Source: Ferdinandcohnia sp047238305 (GTDB taxonomy: Bacteria; Bacillota; Bacilli; Bacillales; Bacillaceae_L). Taken from it: a DNA stretch of 64,000 nucleotides. Below the pieces are notes generated by a model. The model was not told the DNA's origin. It ran no database searches and saw only the letters and a list, made by a program, of their open reading frames with translations. Positions within the stretch are counted from its first letter, which is position 1, and each line of letters begins with the position of its first letter. The position numbers were made by a program, and so were the translations under genes. Of the stretch, positions 51,335-59,415 are shown piece after piece. The stretch lies in NCBI RefSeq assembly GCF_047238305.1, contig NZ_JBDFMO010000001.1:4092001-4156000 (forward strand), written 5' to 3'.

Positions 51335-52424
51335 CAATGTTACTTATATCTTGTTTTGATAATTTCATCTCTAACAATTTCTTGTTATTTATAACACTCT
51401 CATCTTCTGGACGATATTTTCTTGCAATCTCATTATGATGATATGCTTTTTCATATTCCCCAAGATAGTAATAACACACACATAGATTTAAATGAGGCAC
51501 CCATGTCGTATAAGCTTCATTAAAAAATCCCCAATTTCCATTTGGTCTCTCATAGTTGACAGCTGTGTCATACCAAAACTTAGCAGCATTATATTTCTTA
51601 TTACTTCTTAACAAATATCCTAATTTGCAGCAAATCTCTGGACGTGGCACATCATATTCAAAGGATTTATAAAGGGCTTCTTTTTGCTTTTCTGTATTTC
51701 CTAATTTTCCATAGCAATCTGCCAATCTTCCACATGCAGCGATTTTATCTTCCACCCAACCAGCATTCATATTTAAAAAGGTCAAATAGTTTTCAATCGC
51801 TTTTTCTGTATGACCATTTTCATCAAGTTCATTTGCATAGTAATAATAATCCCGTGGACTAAATGTATCCCCACGTTTAAGTCTATTTTCATATATCGCT
51901 AAATTTCTTCCTGTAGAATGATGTACTCTTTTATGAGAAACACAAATGTCTGTATCGAGTATCTTACCATCTACCTGTAAATACACATGACAATCTCCAT
52001 ACCATTGGAAGTTTCTATTTCTTTTTACGAGTCGATTTCTCCGAAAACTCAAAGTTACATTTCCATATTTATCAAATCCATAATTATAAATCATCGAAAC
52101 AGAATCAACAGACGGATCTAATGTTTGCTTTAACTCTAGAAATTTTTTCTGATCTTCTTCAAAAAGTACATCATCAGCATCTAACCATAATATATAATCC
52201 TTTGTTGCGTGACTAAAGGAATAATTTCGTGCAGGTGCAAAATCACCAACCCACTCAAAATCATAAATTTTATCAGTAAACTCCCTTGCGATCTCCATTG
52301 AACGATCTGTTGAACCTGTATCTACAATAATAATTTCATCGGCAATATCTTTTGCGGAGTTTAAACAATTCCAGAGGGTTGCCTCCTCATCCTTCACAAT
52401 CATGCATAAACTAATCGTGATCAA
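51327..52424 (-). CDS. Family-2 glycosyltransferase with TPR-like tail (third copy)
   Basis: 365 residues. ISLCMIVKDEEATLWNCLNS, IIVDTGSTDRSMEIA and ILWLDADDVL (DxD) give a GT-A catalytic head; from about 200 helical repeats follow (ANELDENGHTEKAIENYLTFL, CYYYLGEYEKAYHHNEIARKY). It starts at TTG after TTAGGAGGT. Exosporium loci of the Bacillus cereus group contain similar GT2-TPR enzymes beside BclA (from memory). It directly precedes the collagen-like gene. Confidence 0.87.
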   Translation of the reverse strand: MITISLCMIVKDEEATLWNCLNSAKDIADEIIIVDTGSTDRSMEIAREFTDKIYDFEWVGDFAPARNYSFSHATKDYILWLDADDVLFEEDQKKFLELKQTLDPSVDSVSMIYNYGFDKYGNVTLSFRRNRLVKRNRNFQWYGDCHVYLQVDGKILDTDICVSHKRVHHSTGRNLAIYENRLKRGDTFSPRDYYYYANELDENGHTEKAIENYLTFLNMNAGWVEDKIAACGRLADCYGKLGNTEKQKEALYKSFEYDVPRPEICCKLGYLLRSNKKYNAAKFWYDTAVNYERPNGNWGFFNEAYTTWVPHLNLCVCYYYLGEYEKAYHHNEIARKYRPEDESVINNKKLLEMKLSKQDISNIEA

Positions 52425-52497
52425 ATTTTGTACCTCCTAACCTTATCTATTTCATACAGTGGGGTTTTACTCCCCATTAATGCACGATAAAAATAAG

Positions 52498-52530
52498 TAC
52501 GGGTATGAGTTTTTTAAACCAATACCCGTA
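52498..52530 (-). terminator. Terminator of the Ena-like gene
   Basis: TACGGGTAT and ATACCCGTA form the stem, followed on the minus strand by ACTTATTTTT, just past the stop. Confidence 0.7.
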
Positions 52531-52539
52531 AATTTAAAA

Positions 52540-52983
52540 CTAGTGACAACCGCAATCCTCTTGTTCATGATGGTCGCATTTTACCTGATAGCGTGGAGTA
52601 ACACAGATTTTTCCTGAGCAGAAATCGTGGTCTCCGTTAGGAACACTACCTGCTACATTTGGACAAAAAACTTGGATTCTATTAAAGTTTGCTGCTGTAA
52701 ATGTCATACAGCTTCCTGCAGACACTGTAAATGGTCCTGCAACTCCGGTACTGTCTTTCAAAAAACTAACTTGTACACCGCTTTCCCCGTCACAGTTTAC
52801 TGAAACAAACCCTGAGGCAAATACATTTAGACCTGCTGCAACATAAACATCTCGCGTTTGACCCGGTGGAACACACCATTCACAGCAAATTTTGTCTTTG
52901 ACAAAATCACAGGATTCCTTTTTGAACTCCTTATGTTTTCCACAGCAATCATTGCAATCACAAAAATCATGACATTTTCCCAC
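52540..52983 (-). CDS. Cys-rich DUF3992 / Ena-like endospore appendage protein
   Basis: 147 residues from the GTG at 52983, six bases after AGGAGGTG; the ATG six codons earlier overlaps that site. An N-terminal Cys-rich arm (FCDCNDCCG) precedes a beta-jellyroll of the DUF3992 type: DKICCEWCVPPGQ, VYVAAGLNVFASGFVSVNCDG, VAGPFTVSAGSCMTFTAANFNRIQVF, GKICVTPRYQV. The same order of blocks is seen in Ena1A/Ena1B of Bacillus cereus spore fibres, where an N-terminal Cys arm crosslinks stacked subunits. 17 Cys in total. Fibre formation is inferred. Divergent from a gene with a related domain. Confidence 0.75.
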   Translation of the reverse strand: MGKCHDFCDCNDCCGKHKEFKKESCDFVKDKICCEWCVPPGQTRDVYVAAGLNVFASGFVSVNCDGESGVQVSFLKDSTGVAGPFTVSAGSCMTFTAANFNRIQVFCPNVAGSVPNGDHDFCSGKICVTPRYQVKCDHHEQEDCGCH

Positions 52984-53147
52984 TATTCGCACCTCCTGCA
53001 TAATTTAATCCATATATTTGTATTTCTACTTTGCAAGATTTGAAACGGCTTATTTACTATATTTGCGAATAAAAAATGAATTTGTTCAATTGAGGAACAT
53101 GTTAATAACCTTGTTAATTTAAAATCCGGTTGAAGCTTTTGCCTAGT

Positions 53148-53175
53148 ACAATTAATGGTCCATAGCCATATAATA
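53148..53175 (+). promoter_or_regulatory. Sigma-K-like promoter of the Ena-fusion gene
   Basis: AC, 17 bases, CATATAATA, 36 bases before the TTG start. Confidence 0.7.
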
Positions 53176-53210
53176 AAAAGACCAGTCTGAACGAAAGGAG
53201 GTAGTAATAC

Positions 53211-54182
53211 TTGCAACTAGTAGAACTACAAAATGACAAAAAACATTGTATCCGAACAAAAAAAGTGTTCGATTGGGTGAATCGAATTGTTCAAATCAAG
53301 GAAAAAGAAGTCATTTCATTTCCTCATAAAAAAGATCACTTCAAAGATTGTATTTGCTGTGATTTTAAAATTAAATGCAATTCCTCCTCTAAAACGCTAC
53401 TTTGGCAAGGGTACGGGATTGATCATGTAACCGCAACAGTAAAGATTAAGTTAACCTCCTCTTGTGGTTGTAAATTAGACATTTTTATTAATGGAGAAAA
53501 AATAAATTCAATTTGTGAAGGGCAATCCTTTTGTGGAACAATTGGAAAGGTTAAACGCATCGAGGTCCATTGTAATGGAAAGCATTCCGATAGCTGTTGC
53601 TGTGGAGTATTTGAGTTAAACATTCACTATACACACGAGGAAGAACCTTGTGAAGTGGATATAATGAATGCCATTTGCTTTCTATCTGATGAAAAAGGAA
53701 ATCCACTGAATCCATTTGATCCTAATTCAATTACATGTGAAGAACAAACTGAAGATTACCCTAGAGAAAACGTAGAAATCACCCTTCCAAACGGTAAAAA
53801 GGTTACCTTGCAAAAAATCACCGTTTTGAAATCTGGATTTATTACAGTAAAATTCCTTGATTCCCAAAATAAAGTTTGCATGGTATGTACCTTCCCGTTT
53901 TTAGAATTTGAAACATTGCATCTTTGTGCTCCAGAAGGAACAATGCTTAAATGTGAAATCACTGATTTTGATTGTAAGGTAAAGATACTACCACATCCAA
54001 AAAAGTATACAAATTGCTTGAAAATCCAAATCTTAATCCAAATTTGTCAAAGTATCCAGGTTATTGGAGAAGTAAAGGTAGAGTTATTTGGAGCTTTATG
54101 TAACCCGAGAGAAGAAATAACGGAAAAAACCATTTGTCCACCTCCTGAAGTACCAGGGGATTGTCCATTGGTTCCTATTTAA
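53211..54182 (+). CDS. Spore-surface-type protein with inserted Ena-like domain
   Basis: 323 residues, TTG start after AAAGGAGGT. Begins with a short motif CIRTKKVFDWVNRIV, also present in the gene at 54955 (CILTRKIYDWITRQI). Residues about 45-142 look like a DUF3992 jellyroll (IKLTSSCGCKLDIFINGEK, FCGTIGKVKRIEVHC, CGVFELNIHYT). Residues about 150-323 match the C-terminal domain of the 54955 protein (TLPNGKKVTLQKITVLKSGFI, HLCAPEGTMLKCE, CNPREEI). So it looks like the 54955-type protein with an appendage domain inserted. Cysteine rich, no signal peptide; probably laid on the spore from the mother cell. Confidence 0.75.
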   Translation: MQLVELQNDKKHCIRTKKVFDWVNRIVQIKEKEVISFPHKKDHFKDCICCDFKIKCNSSSKTLLWQGYGIDHVTATVKIKLTSSCGCKLDIFINGEKINSICEGQSFCGTIGKVKRIEVHCNGKHSDSCCCGVFELNIHYTHEEEPCEVDIMNAICFLSDEKGNPLNPFDPNSITCEEQTEDYPRENVEITLPNGKKVTLQKITVLKSGFITVKFLDSQNKVCMVCTFPFLEFETLHLCAPEGTMLKCEITDFDCKVKILPHPKKYTNCLKIQILIQICQSIQVIGEVKVELFGALCNPREEITEKTICPPPEVPGDCPLVPI

Positions 54183-54209
54183 AAAAGGAGTTTAGAAACT
54201 CCTTTTTTT
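54182..54209 (+). terminator. Terminator of the Ena-fusion gene
   Basis: AAAGGAGTTT, AG, AAACTCCTTTTTTT directly after the stop codon. Confidence 0.9.
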
Positions 54210-54235
54210 GTTTCTACTTAACATATAAAAAACTA

Positions 54236-54270
54236 AACCCCTCACCATACACTCATACTGATGAGAGGTT
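54236..54270 (-). terminator. Terminator of the 39-residue Cys gene
   Basis: On the minus strand AACCTCTCA and TGAGGGGTT pair around a long loop, followed by TAGTTTTTT. Confidence 0.6.
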
Positions 54271-54276
54271 CTATTC

Positions 54277-54396
54277 CTATTTACGTACTTTCTTACACCC
54301 ACAGCCACCAGACTTTTTCTTAATAGGTTTGTTTTTACTAGAGGAAGAAAAAACCTTAACGCTGTCTGAAGGATTGTTCTTAGTATTGTTATCCAT
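54277..54396 (-). CDS. Small basic protein with Cys-Gly-Cys end, 39 residues
   Basis: ATG at 54396 follows GGAGG; the product starts MDNNTKNNPSDSVKVF and ends GGCGCKKVRK after a Lys/Ser run. A perfect sigma-K-type promoter match (CATATACTA) lies just upstream, so it is probably a late mother-cell product placed on the spore, with the Cys pair available for crosslinking. No family recognised. Confidence 0.7.
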   Translation of the reverse strand: MDNNTKNNPSDSVKVFSSSSKNKPIKKKSGGCGCKKVRK

Positions 54397-54425
54397 TTTT
54401 ATTCCTCCATATATTGGTATAGTGT

Positions 54426-54453
54426 TAGTATATGTCCGTTTAACGAATATTGT
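54426..54453 (-). promoter_or_regulatory. Sigma-K-like promoter of the 39-residue Cys gene
   Basis: On the minus strand: AC, 17 bases, CATATACTA, about 30 bases before the ATG. Confidence 0.65.
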
Positions 54454-54467
54454 TTTCCACGTTCTGC

Positions 54468-54788
54468 TTATTTTTTCTTCTTCTCATGTATGAGATTGTG
54501 AAAGAACCACCCATTTTCCATGCCTACTGATTTGTTTTCTGGACGTGATTTCTCGTTTTTTTTAATTGGTTCAGCGGATCTTTTCTGTTTTGCTTCATGC
54601 ATATTAGATGAAACAAACTTTTGTTTTAGCATCTCATTTTCAGAACGTAGTTGGTTAATTTGTTCTCTTAATGTTTGATTTTCGAATAGTAATTTCTCTT
54701 TTTGAATGGATTTATATTTGGATAGTTCAGACTGTAAATGGATGATTTTCTGTTGCAAAATCACTGGATTACTAGAATTTCGATTCAT
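54468..54788 (-). CDS. Coiled-coil protein, 106 residues
   Basis: Starts MNRNSSNPVILQQKIIHLQSE; residues about 9-62 are a long heptad coiled coil (LRSENEMLKQKF), then a basic Lys/Glu tail ending FFHNLIHEKKKK. ATG after TAGGAGGGG; perfect sigma-K-type promoter upstream. Its start resembles that of the 265-residue protein at 55818 (LKQRIIHYQAEIISY). No known family; spore role inferred from promoter and neighbours. Confidence 0.72.
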   Translation of the reverse strand: MNRNSSNPVILQQKIIHLQSELSKYKSIQKEKLLFENQTLREQINQLRSENEMLKQKFVSSNMHEAKQKRSAEPIKKNEKSRPENKSVGMENGWFFHNLIHEKKKK

Positions 54789-54841
54789 TGTTTACCCCTC
54801 CTAAATTTCCTTTTGACTCTATATAAAGGATTGATTCTCCA

Positions 54842-54869
54842 TATCATATGAGCAAAATTCCGCTAATGT
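54842..54869 (-). promoter_or_regulatory. Sigma-K-like promoter of the 106-residue coiled-coil gene
   Basis: On the minus strand: AC, 17 bases, CATATGATA, about 55 bases before the ATG. Confidence 0.65.
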
Positions 54870-54875
54870 CACAGC

Positions 54876-54902
54876 ACACTTGACTACCTGAAACATACTA
54901 TA
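54876..54902 (+). promoter_or_regulatory. Sigma-K-like promoter of the 248-residue gene
   Basis: AC, 16 bases, CATACTATA, 52 bases before the GTG start. Confidence 0.65.
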
Positions 54903-54954
54903 CAGTAGCCCCAATACCCAAAGGGTTATTACAACAAAAAGGAGGAACACTCAA

Positions 54955-55701
54955 GTGAGTTCAAACCATCATAATCATCATAACGATCATAATCATCATA
55001 ACGATCATAGAGACCAAGAAAAAGTTTGTATACTGACAAGGAAGATATATGACTGGATCACTCGCCAAATTGACGTAAATCTAACATTCACAAACAATCT
55101 TCCTGTAAAATTCAAATGCAATGGTCAAACAGAGCGCACACTAGAGGAACTTTGTAATTTTCTACACCAATTTAACAATGTATCAGTTAATTGCTTCTTA
55201 AGTGATTCAATGGGCAATCCAATTGAAACTGGTTTCCAAAATAATAATCAGGTTACTGTTCAAGAAATCGGGCAACGCCAACCGGTTACTGTAACCTTAC
55301 CTAACGGTGAGCGAGTGACTCTGCAAAGAGTAAAAGTTCTAATTAGAGGCTTTATAACAGTTGAGATTCTAGATGAAATGGATCATGTTGTCTGTATGAC
55401 AAAAACTCCAATTCCATTCGCAACGACGCAAACATTCTTATTATGTGCACCGGAAGGAACAGACCTAAACGTACATGTTTCATTAGCTGAATGCGATGCA
55501 ACATTAATTTGTGAACCAGGTATCCAACAACTAGATATCAATCTTACACTCTGCCTAGAGGTTCAAACAGAAGCTGATGTAAAGCTACAAATTGAAGCTA
55601 GACATTGTCAGCCACGTGAAGAAATTCTGGAAGAAGTCGTAATATGTCCAACAGAAAAATTCCCACCACAATGTCCAGAAGTTTTTCCTGCTCATCACTA
55701 A
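54955..55701 (+). CDS. Spore-surface-type protein, paralogue of the Ena-fusion C-terminal part
   Basis: 248 residues, GTG start after AAAGGAGGA. A His/Asn/Asp-rich head (NHHNHHNDHNHHND) precedes KVCILTRKIYDWITRQI and a beta-rich domain: VNCFLSDSMGNPIETG, VTLPNGERVTLQRVKVL, GFITVEILDEMDHVVCM, FLLCAPEGTDL, CQPREEILEEVVICP. The domain matches residues 150-323 of the protein at 53211 but without the inserted Ena-like part. The His-rich head may bind metal. No enzyme motif. Own strong terminator. Family name not recognised with certainty. Confidence 0.75.
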   Translation: MSSNHHNHHNDHNHHNDHRDQEKVCILTRKIYDWITRQIDVNLTFTNNLPVKFKCNGQTERTLEELCNFLHQFNNVSVNCFLSDSMGNPIETGFQNNNQVTVQEIGQRQPVTVTLPNGERVTLQRVKVLIRGFITVEILDEMDHVVCMTKTPIPFATTQTFLLCAPEGTDLNVHVSLAECDATLICEPGIQQLDINLTLCLEVQTEADVKLQIEARHCQPREEILEEVVICPTEKFPPQCPEVFPAHH

Positions 55702-55713
55702 GAAGCACCGGTT

Positions 55714-55753
55714 AAACTAGACTGTTGAATCATCAACAGTCTAGTTTATTTTT
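55714..55753 (+). terminator. Terminator of the 248-residue gene
   Basis: AAACTAGACTGTTGA, ATCA, TCAACAGTCTAGTTT then ATTTTT. Confidence 0.9.
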
Positions 55754-55767
55754 GATGGTCATAAAAC

Positions 55768-55795
55768 ACAAATTCAACGTTTCTTACATAACTTG
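55768..55795 (+). promoter_or_regulatory. Near sigma-K promoter of the 265-residue gene
   Basis: AC, 17 bases, CATAACTTG; one base off the CATANNNTA pattern. Confidence 0.45.
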
Positions 55796-55817
55796 AAAAG
55801 GAGAGGAGGGATACCAT

Positions 55818-56615
55818 ATGAAACCAAGACAGCAGCAAGGACGTCAGGAAGACAGTATCCAATTAAAGCAACGGATTATTCATTATCAAGCCGAAATCAT
55901 ATCCTACGAGCACAAACTGAAATCCCTTCAAGCAACCATTGAAAAAGAAAAAGTACGAAATCAATTTTTGCAGGAAAAATTGTATTCAATTGAGGACCAA
56001 CAAATGGAGACATATCAGAAGGAAATCTATGAATTAAAGGAAAGGCTAACACAGCTTGAAGTCGAGCTTGAGGAAGAAAAAAAACGATCAAAACAACTTC
56101 AACAAAAAGTCGTTTCGTCTAAACATCTAGCTGAGCCTCCAAAAGAAAAGCCTGTTGAAGCTTTTGCGAGCATTCAAGCCTATTTCGCTTATTCAACCCT
56201 CTTACCTACTACAGAGGATGATGATATTACCATTATTGGAGATTTCATGATTAAAAATACAGGAACAAAAGCCTTACATGACCTAATCGTTTGTATCAAA
56301 CTTTCTCCTACAAATGCAGGTACTTTAAGTGGAAAAATCGCAAATAAAAAATCACAAAGCTTTATTGAATCCGATATTGATTGGGTCTTTTTACATGAAA
56401 ACTGGAAAGAAAAAATCAAGGAGAACGGAGAATACTGGATTAAATATGTAGATCCAAACCCGCTCCAACCAAATGACACAATCGTCTTTCCTCAGTTTGA
56501 TATTAATCTACTAAAAAATGAAGAAAATCATTCAGTAGTAGTCGATGGGTTTGTCTATAGTAAGGAGTTGCCAAAGGGTATCTTTTCACTGAATAAAATT
56601 ATTGTAAACTATTAG
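55818..56615 (+). CDS. Coiled-coil plus beta-domain protein, 265 residues
   Basis: ATG after GGAGAGGAGGG. Residues about 12-105 are a heptad coiled coil (QRIIHYQAEIISYEHKLKSL, LKERLTQLEVELEEEKKRS); residues about 120-265 form a beta-rich domain with IIGDFMIKNTGTKALHDLIVCIKLSP, which reads like an immunoglobulin-like or DUF11-like fold, and end VVDGFVYSKELPKGIFSLNKI. The coiled-coil start is related to that of the 54468 gene. No family recognised. A spore-surface scaffold role is inferred only from position and promoter. Confidence 0.72.
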   Translation: MKPRQQQGRQEDSIQLKQRIIHYQAEIISYEHKLKSLQATIEKEKVRNQFLQEKLYSIEDQQMETYQKEIYELKERLTQLEVELEEEKKRSKQLQQKVVSSKHLAEPPKEKPVEAFASIQAYFAYSTLLPTTEDDDITIIGDFMIKNTGTKALHDLIVCIKLSPTNAGTLSGKIANKKSQSFIESDIDWVFLHENWKEKIKENGEYWIKYVDPNPLQPNDTIVFPQFDINLLKNEENHSVVVDGFVYSKELPKGIFSLNKIIVNY

Positions 56616-56623
56616 AGTGGTTT

Positions 56624-56690
56624 GGGGATGAAGGATCGTTTGCACCATAATTAAGGCCGAATTGGTCTTCATCCCCTTTATGAAAACCTT
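56624..56690. repeat. Hairpin element, second copy of the post-ligD element
   Basis: GGGGATGAAG (56624-56633) pairs with CTTCATCCCC (56667-56676). The right arm GAATTGGTCTTCATCC and following CTTTATGAA match GAATTGCTCTTCATCC and CTTATGAA at 17769-17792. Lies between convergent genes. Confidence 0.75.
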
Positions 56691-56742
56691 TTTACTCTTT
56701 TCATTGCCACGAAAAGTCCTTCATATCCCAATGAGATCCATT

Positions 56743-57462
56743 TTAATCTTTTAGATAGTATTTTCCTCTATCTAAATAGTTGATAGATTCTGTGTAACCT
56801 AATAGAGTTACTAGACATGCATCTGAAACGAGCAATAAATCTGTTATGATGTAGGGCTTTTTAAGGGTTTTTTTAAAATTAGGAAGGGTAAGCGGCTGTA
56901 ATTTGATTAATTTTCTAGTGGATTTAAGAATATATACATCAAAATGAGTCTTCAAATAGCTTAGGAAATCTTCAACCCTTATTTCAAAAGCTTCAAGATA
57001 GATGTTGTTAAAATCGAGGATTCCTATAACTTCCTCACAGTCTTTTGTAAGATTCTCGATTACTTTTAGAGCTTTTGCACCCGTTCCATGAAGATTCATT
57101 TTAAATAATAACTTACGATACTTTTTCTCAGTGTCAAGCAGTTGCTCAAGCGAGTGTTCTAGCTTAATCTGTTCTGCATTTGGGTGTTCTTTTCTTGATT
57201 TCTTCAGAAAGGGTTCCAGCTCTTTGTTTGCTTCACATCCTATTATTCGAGCTTCTTTATGATATTCTGTTGAAAAAAGAACATCTCCAAATCCAGACCC
57301 AATATCTATTATTAAATCAGGTGCAAATTGCATTGCTGCAACCTTCCAGACATTAGTTATCTTCTGGTGTAGAATGCCATTGCTTGCTACCAACTGCCTC
57401 CCTTTATTCGTTTGTTCATCGACATAAATACAATGATTTGAATTGCCAATATTGAGTTTCAA
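56743..57462 (-). CDS. FkbM-like methyltransferase, cut off from its operon by an IS
   Basis: 239 residues, TTG start nine bases after GGGGAG. SAM-binding motif I is LIIDIGSGFGDVLFS (near 50), followed by IIGCEANKELEPFL (acidic post-motif). FkbM-type enzymes O-methylate sugars and similar acceptors; many spore glycan loci carry one. The IS1182 element begins 29 bases upstream of the start, leaving the RBS intact. Before insertion the HipA-like gene would have ended 26 bases upstream. Promoter for current expression is unclear. Confidence 0.7.
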   Translation of the reverse strand: MKLNIGNSNHCIYVDEQTNKGRQLVASNGILHQKITNVWKVAAMQFAPDLIIDIGSGFGDVLFSTEYHKEARIIGCEANKELEPFLKKSRKEHPNAEQIKLEHSLEQLLDTEKKYRKLLFKMNLHGTGAKALKVIENLTKDCEEVIGILDFNNIYLEAFEIRVEDFLSYLKTHFDVYILKSTRKLIKLQPLTLPNFKKTLKKPYIITDLLLVSDACLVTLLGYTESINYLDRGKYYLKD

Positions 57463-57512
57463 ATAAGATCACTCCCCTCATCTATAGATTAAAAGGGGCT
57501 GTCCCATAAGTC

Positions 57513-59303
57513 CTAAAAAATTAGGCAAGGGAGAAAAACGAGTCGTTTTTCTCCCTTGCCTTTTTGAGATTTTCGATTTTTCTCTGAAAGTAGCTGGCGT
57601 AAGCCTGCTACTTTCAATATATTGTGGGCTAATGCCACAATTCCAAACTCAACATATACTTTGTCGAGCCCCCGCAGAGAAAATCTGCGGAACGACCTAT
57701 TGCCCTTGATGTGACCGAACACACTTTCTACTTCAACTTTACGTTGAGCGTAGATAGCGGCCTTTTCTTCACATTCAAGGGCTGATTTAGCTTTAGCTTT
57801 CATTTCTTCAAAGATTGTGTTCCAATGAATCTGACGATTACCTTTTGCTTTTGTACATTGTGCCTTAAGTGGGCAATCTGTACAATCTTCACATTCATAT
57901 ATTTTGAAACTTTGCTCGTAGCCAGACTTATTCTTTTTGTTCATGTATTTTTTAAACGTAACTTTCATTCCATTCGGGCAAATAAAACAGTCATCCTCTT
58001 CCACATAAGTCCAATTCTTCGCGTTTTTGATGTCCTTTTTATATTTGCGGGTTTGTTCCTGTATATAACTTCCGTAAGGAATAAGAAACTCAAATCGTTG
58101 CTCTTTCTCATCTCCAACAGCGTATACATAATTCTCTTCACTACCATATCCTGCATCTGCACTCACTACTTTAGGCATTGGTAGAGAAGAATTAGCTAGT
58201 TTCTCCATGTGTGGAATAAAACAGCGAGTGTCCGTTGGGCGTTGATGGATTGAATAGTGAAGAATAAACTGTTTTTCAGTTCCTATTTGTACGTTATATC
58301 CCGGCTTAAGTTGACCATTTTTCATATGATCTTCTTTCATCCGCATGAAGGTGGCATCTTTGTCCGTTTTCGAATAGCTATTCCGATCACCAAACACTTC
58401 ATTTTGTTCTTTGTACTTAGTCATTCTAGGTATAAAATCCTCTCGGATTTGCTTGATTGATTTCTTTAATTGACTACGTTCTTGCCTTTTTTCTTTTCGA
58501 ACGTCTTTATCAGTTTCGCTATCAATTACCTCTGTTAATGCCTCTACTTTTTCCTCAAGTTCTTCGGCAACTTCTACTAATTCTTGTTCAGTGATTTTTT
58601 GTTCTGATTGTGCTTCCGACTGCGTTAATTCATGGATATGCTGAAGGGTGTCCTTAATTTTTTCTTTTAATTTCTCTTCGAAATTTGAAGTCGCTTGTTT
58701 CCATACAAAACTATACTTGTTGGCGTTGGCCTCAATCTTAGTGCCATCCAAAAAGTAATTTTCGAATGTTATGTAGTTCTCTTCAATCAACTTGTGAATC
58801 ATAGCTTCGAATAGTTCATCCATAAAATCTTTCATGCGTCCGCCACGAAACTCATTTATTGTACGGAAATCTGGTAGTTGCATCGCTGACAACCACATGG
58901 CGGGGATACTTTCATTTGCTAATTTTTCGATTCCACGGCAGGAATAAACCTTTTGGGAGTAACCATAAAGGATGATTTTAAGCATCATTTTAGGATGATA
59001 CGAACTTCTGCCACCACCTACATAGTAAGAAAACAGTTTCTCATCAGGAATAGCTTCAACCATTTCGTCTACTACACGGGCCTCGTGATGTTGTGGAATA
59101 AGGGATTCGATATCATAAATCATTTGAACTTGTCGATTATCGTAGGGTTTGAAAGTAGGAGCTAATCGCCTTGGATTAGGTTCTTTTTGTTTTTCACTTT
59201 CTTGGTTTTCCTCATTTTGAATTTCTAGTTTCACCTCTTCGAACTCTGGAAAAAGGGAAGTTTGCGTGTTATAATTTTCATTAGTAATCAATTGATTGCT
59301 CAT
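57513..59303 (-). CDS. IS1182-family transposase
   Basis: 596 residues, intact. N-terminal FKPYDNRQVQMIYDIESLIPQHH and the DUF772-type block GRSSYHPKMMLKIILYGYSQ; DDE residues are likely in FLDGTKIEANANKY, VVSADAGYGSEEN and KVEVESVFGHIKG. A CEDCTDCPLKAQCTK cysteine cluster lies in the C-terminal third. Cytosolic, cuts and joins the ends of its element. No frameshift or stop, so the element may be active. Confidence 0.95.
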   Translation of the reverse strand: MSNQLITNENYNTQTSLFPEFEEVKLEIQNEENQESEKQKEPNPRRLAPTFKPYDNRQVQMIYDIESLIPQHHEARVVDEMVEAIPDEKLFSYYVGGGRSSYHPKMMLKIILYGYSQKVYSCRGIEKLANESIPAMWLSAMQLPDFRTINEFRGGRMKDFMDELFEAMIHKLIEENYITFENYFLDGTKIEANANKYSFVWKQATSNFEEKLKEKIKDTLQHIHELTQSEAQSEQKITEQELVEVAEELEEKVEALTEVIDSETDKDVRKEKRQERSQLKKSIKQIREDFIPRMTKYKEQNEVFGDRNSYSKTDKDATFMRMKEDHMKNGQLKPGYNVQIGTEKQFILHYSIHQRPTDTRCFIPHMEKLANSSLPMPKVVSADAGYGSEENYVYAVGDEKEQRFEFLIPYGSYIQEQTRKYKKDIKNAKNWTYVEEDDCFICPNGMKVTFKKYMNKKNKSGYEQSFKIYECEDCTDCPLKAQCTKAKGNRQIHWNTIFEEMKAKAKSALECEEKAAIYAQRKVEVESVFGHIKGNRSFRRFSLRGLDKVYVEFGIVALAHNILKVAGLRQLLSEKNRKSQKGKGEKRLVFLPCLIF

Positions 59304-59415
59304 AAAAAATCATCCTTTCTGGAATGTTGTGTGGTAACTTCATTTTACTAAAAAGGATGATTTTTTTGTGTAGTTTTTTAAAAAATTGGTGTTAATACTC
59401 CTGATTTTTGTAAAC

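Noticed and set aside
54161..54493. Plus-strand open frame of 110 codons.
   Set aside because: It covers two terminators and the opposite-strand 39-residue gene; no RBS.
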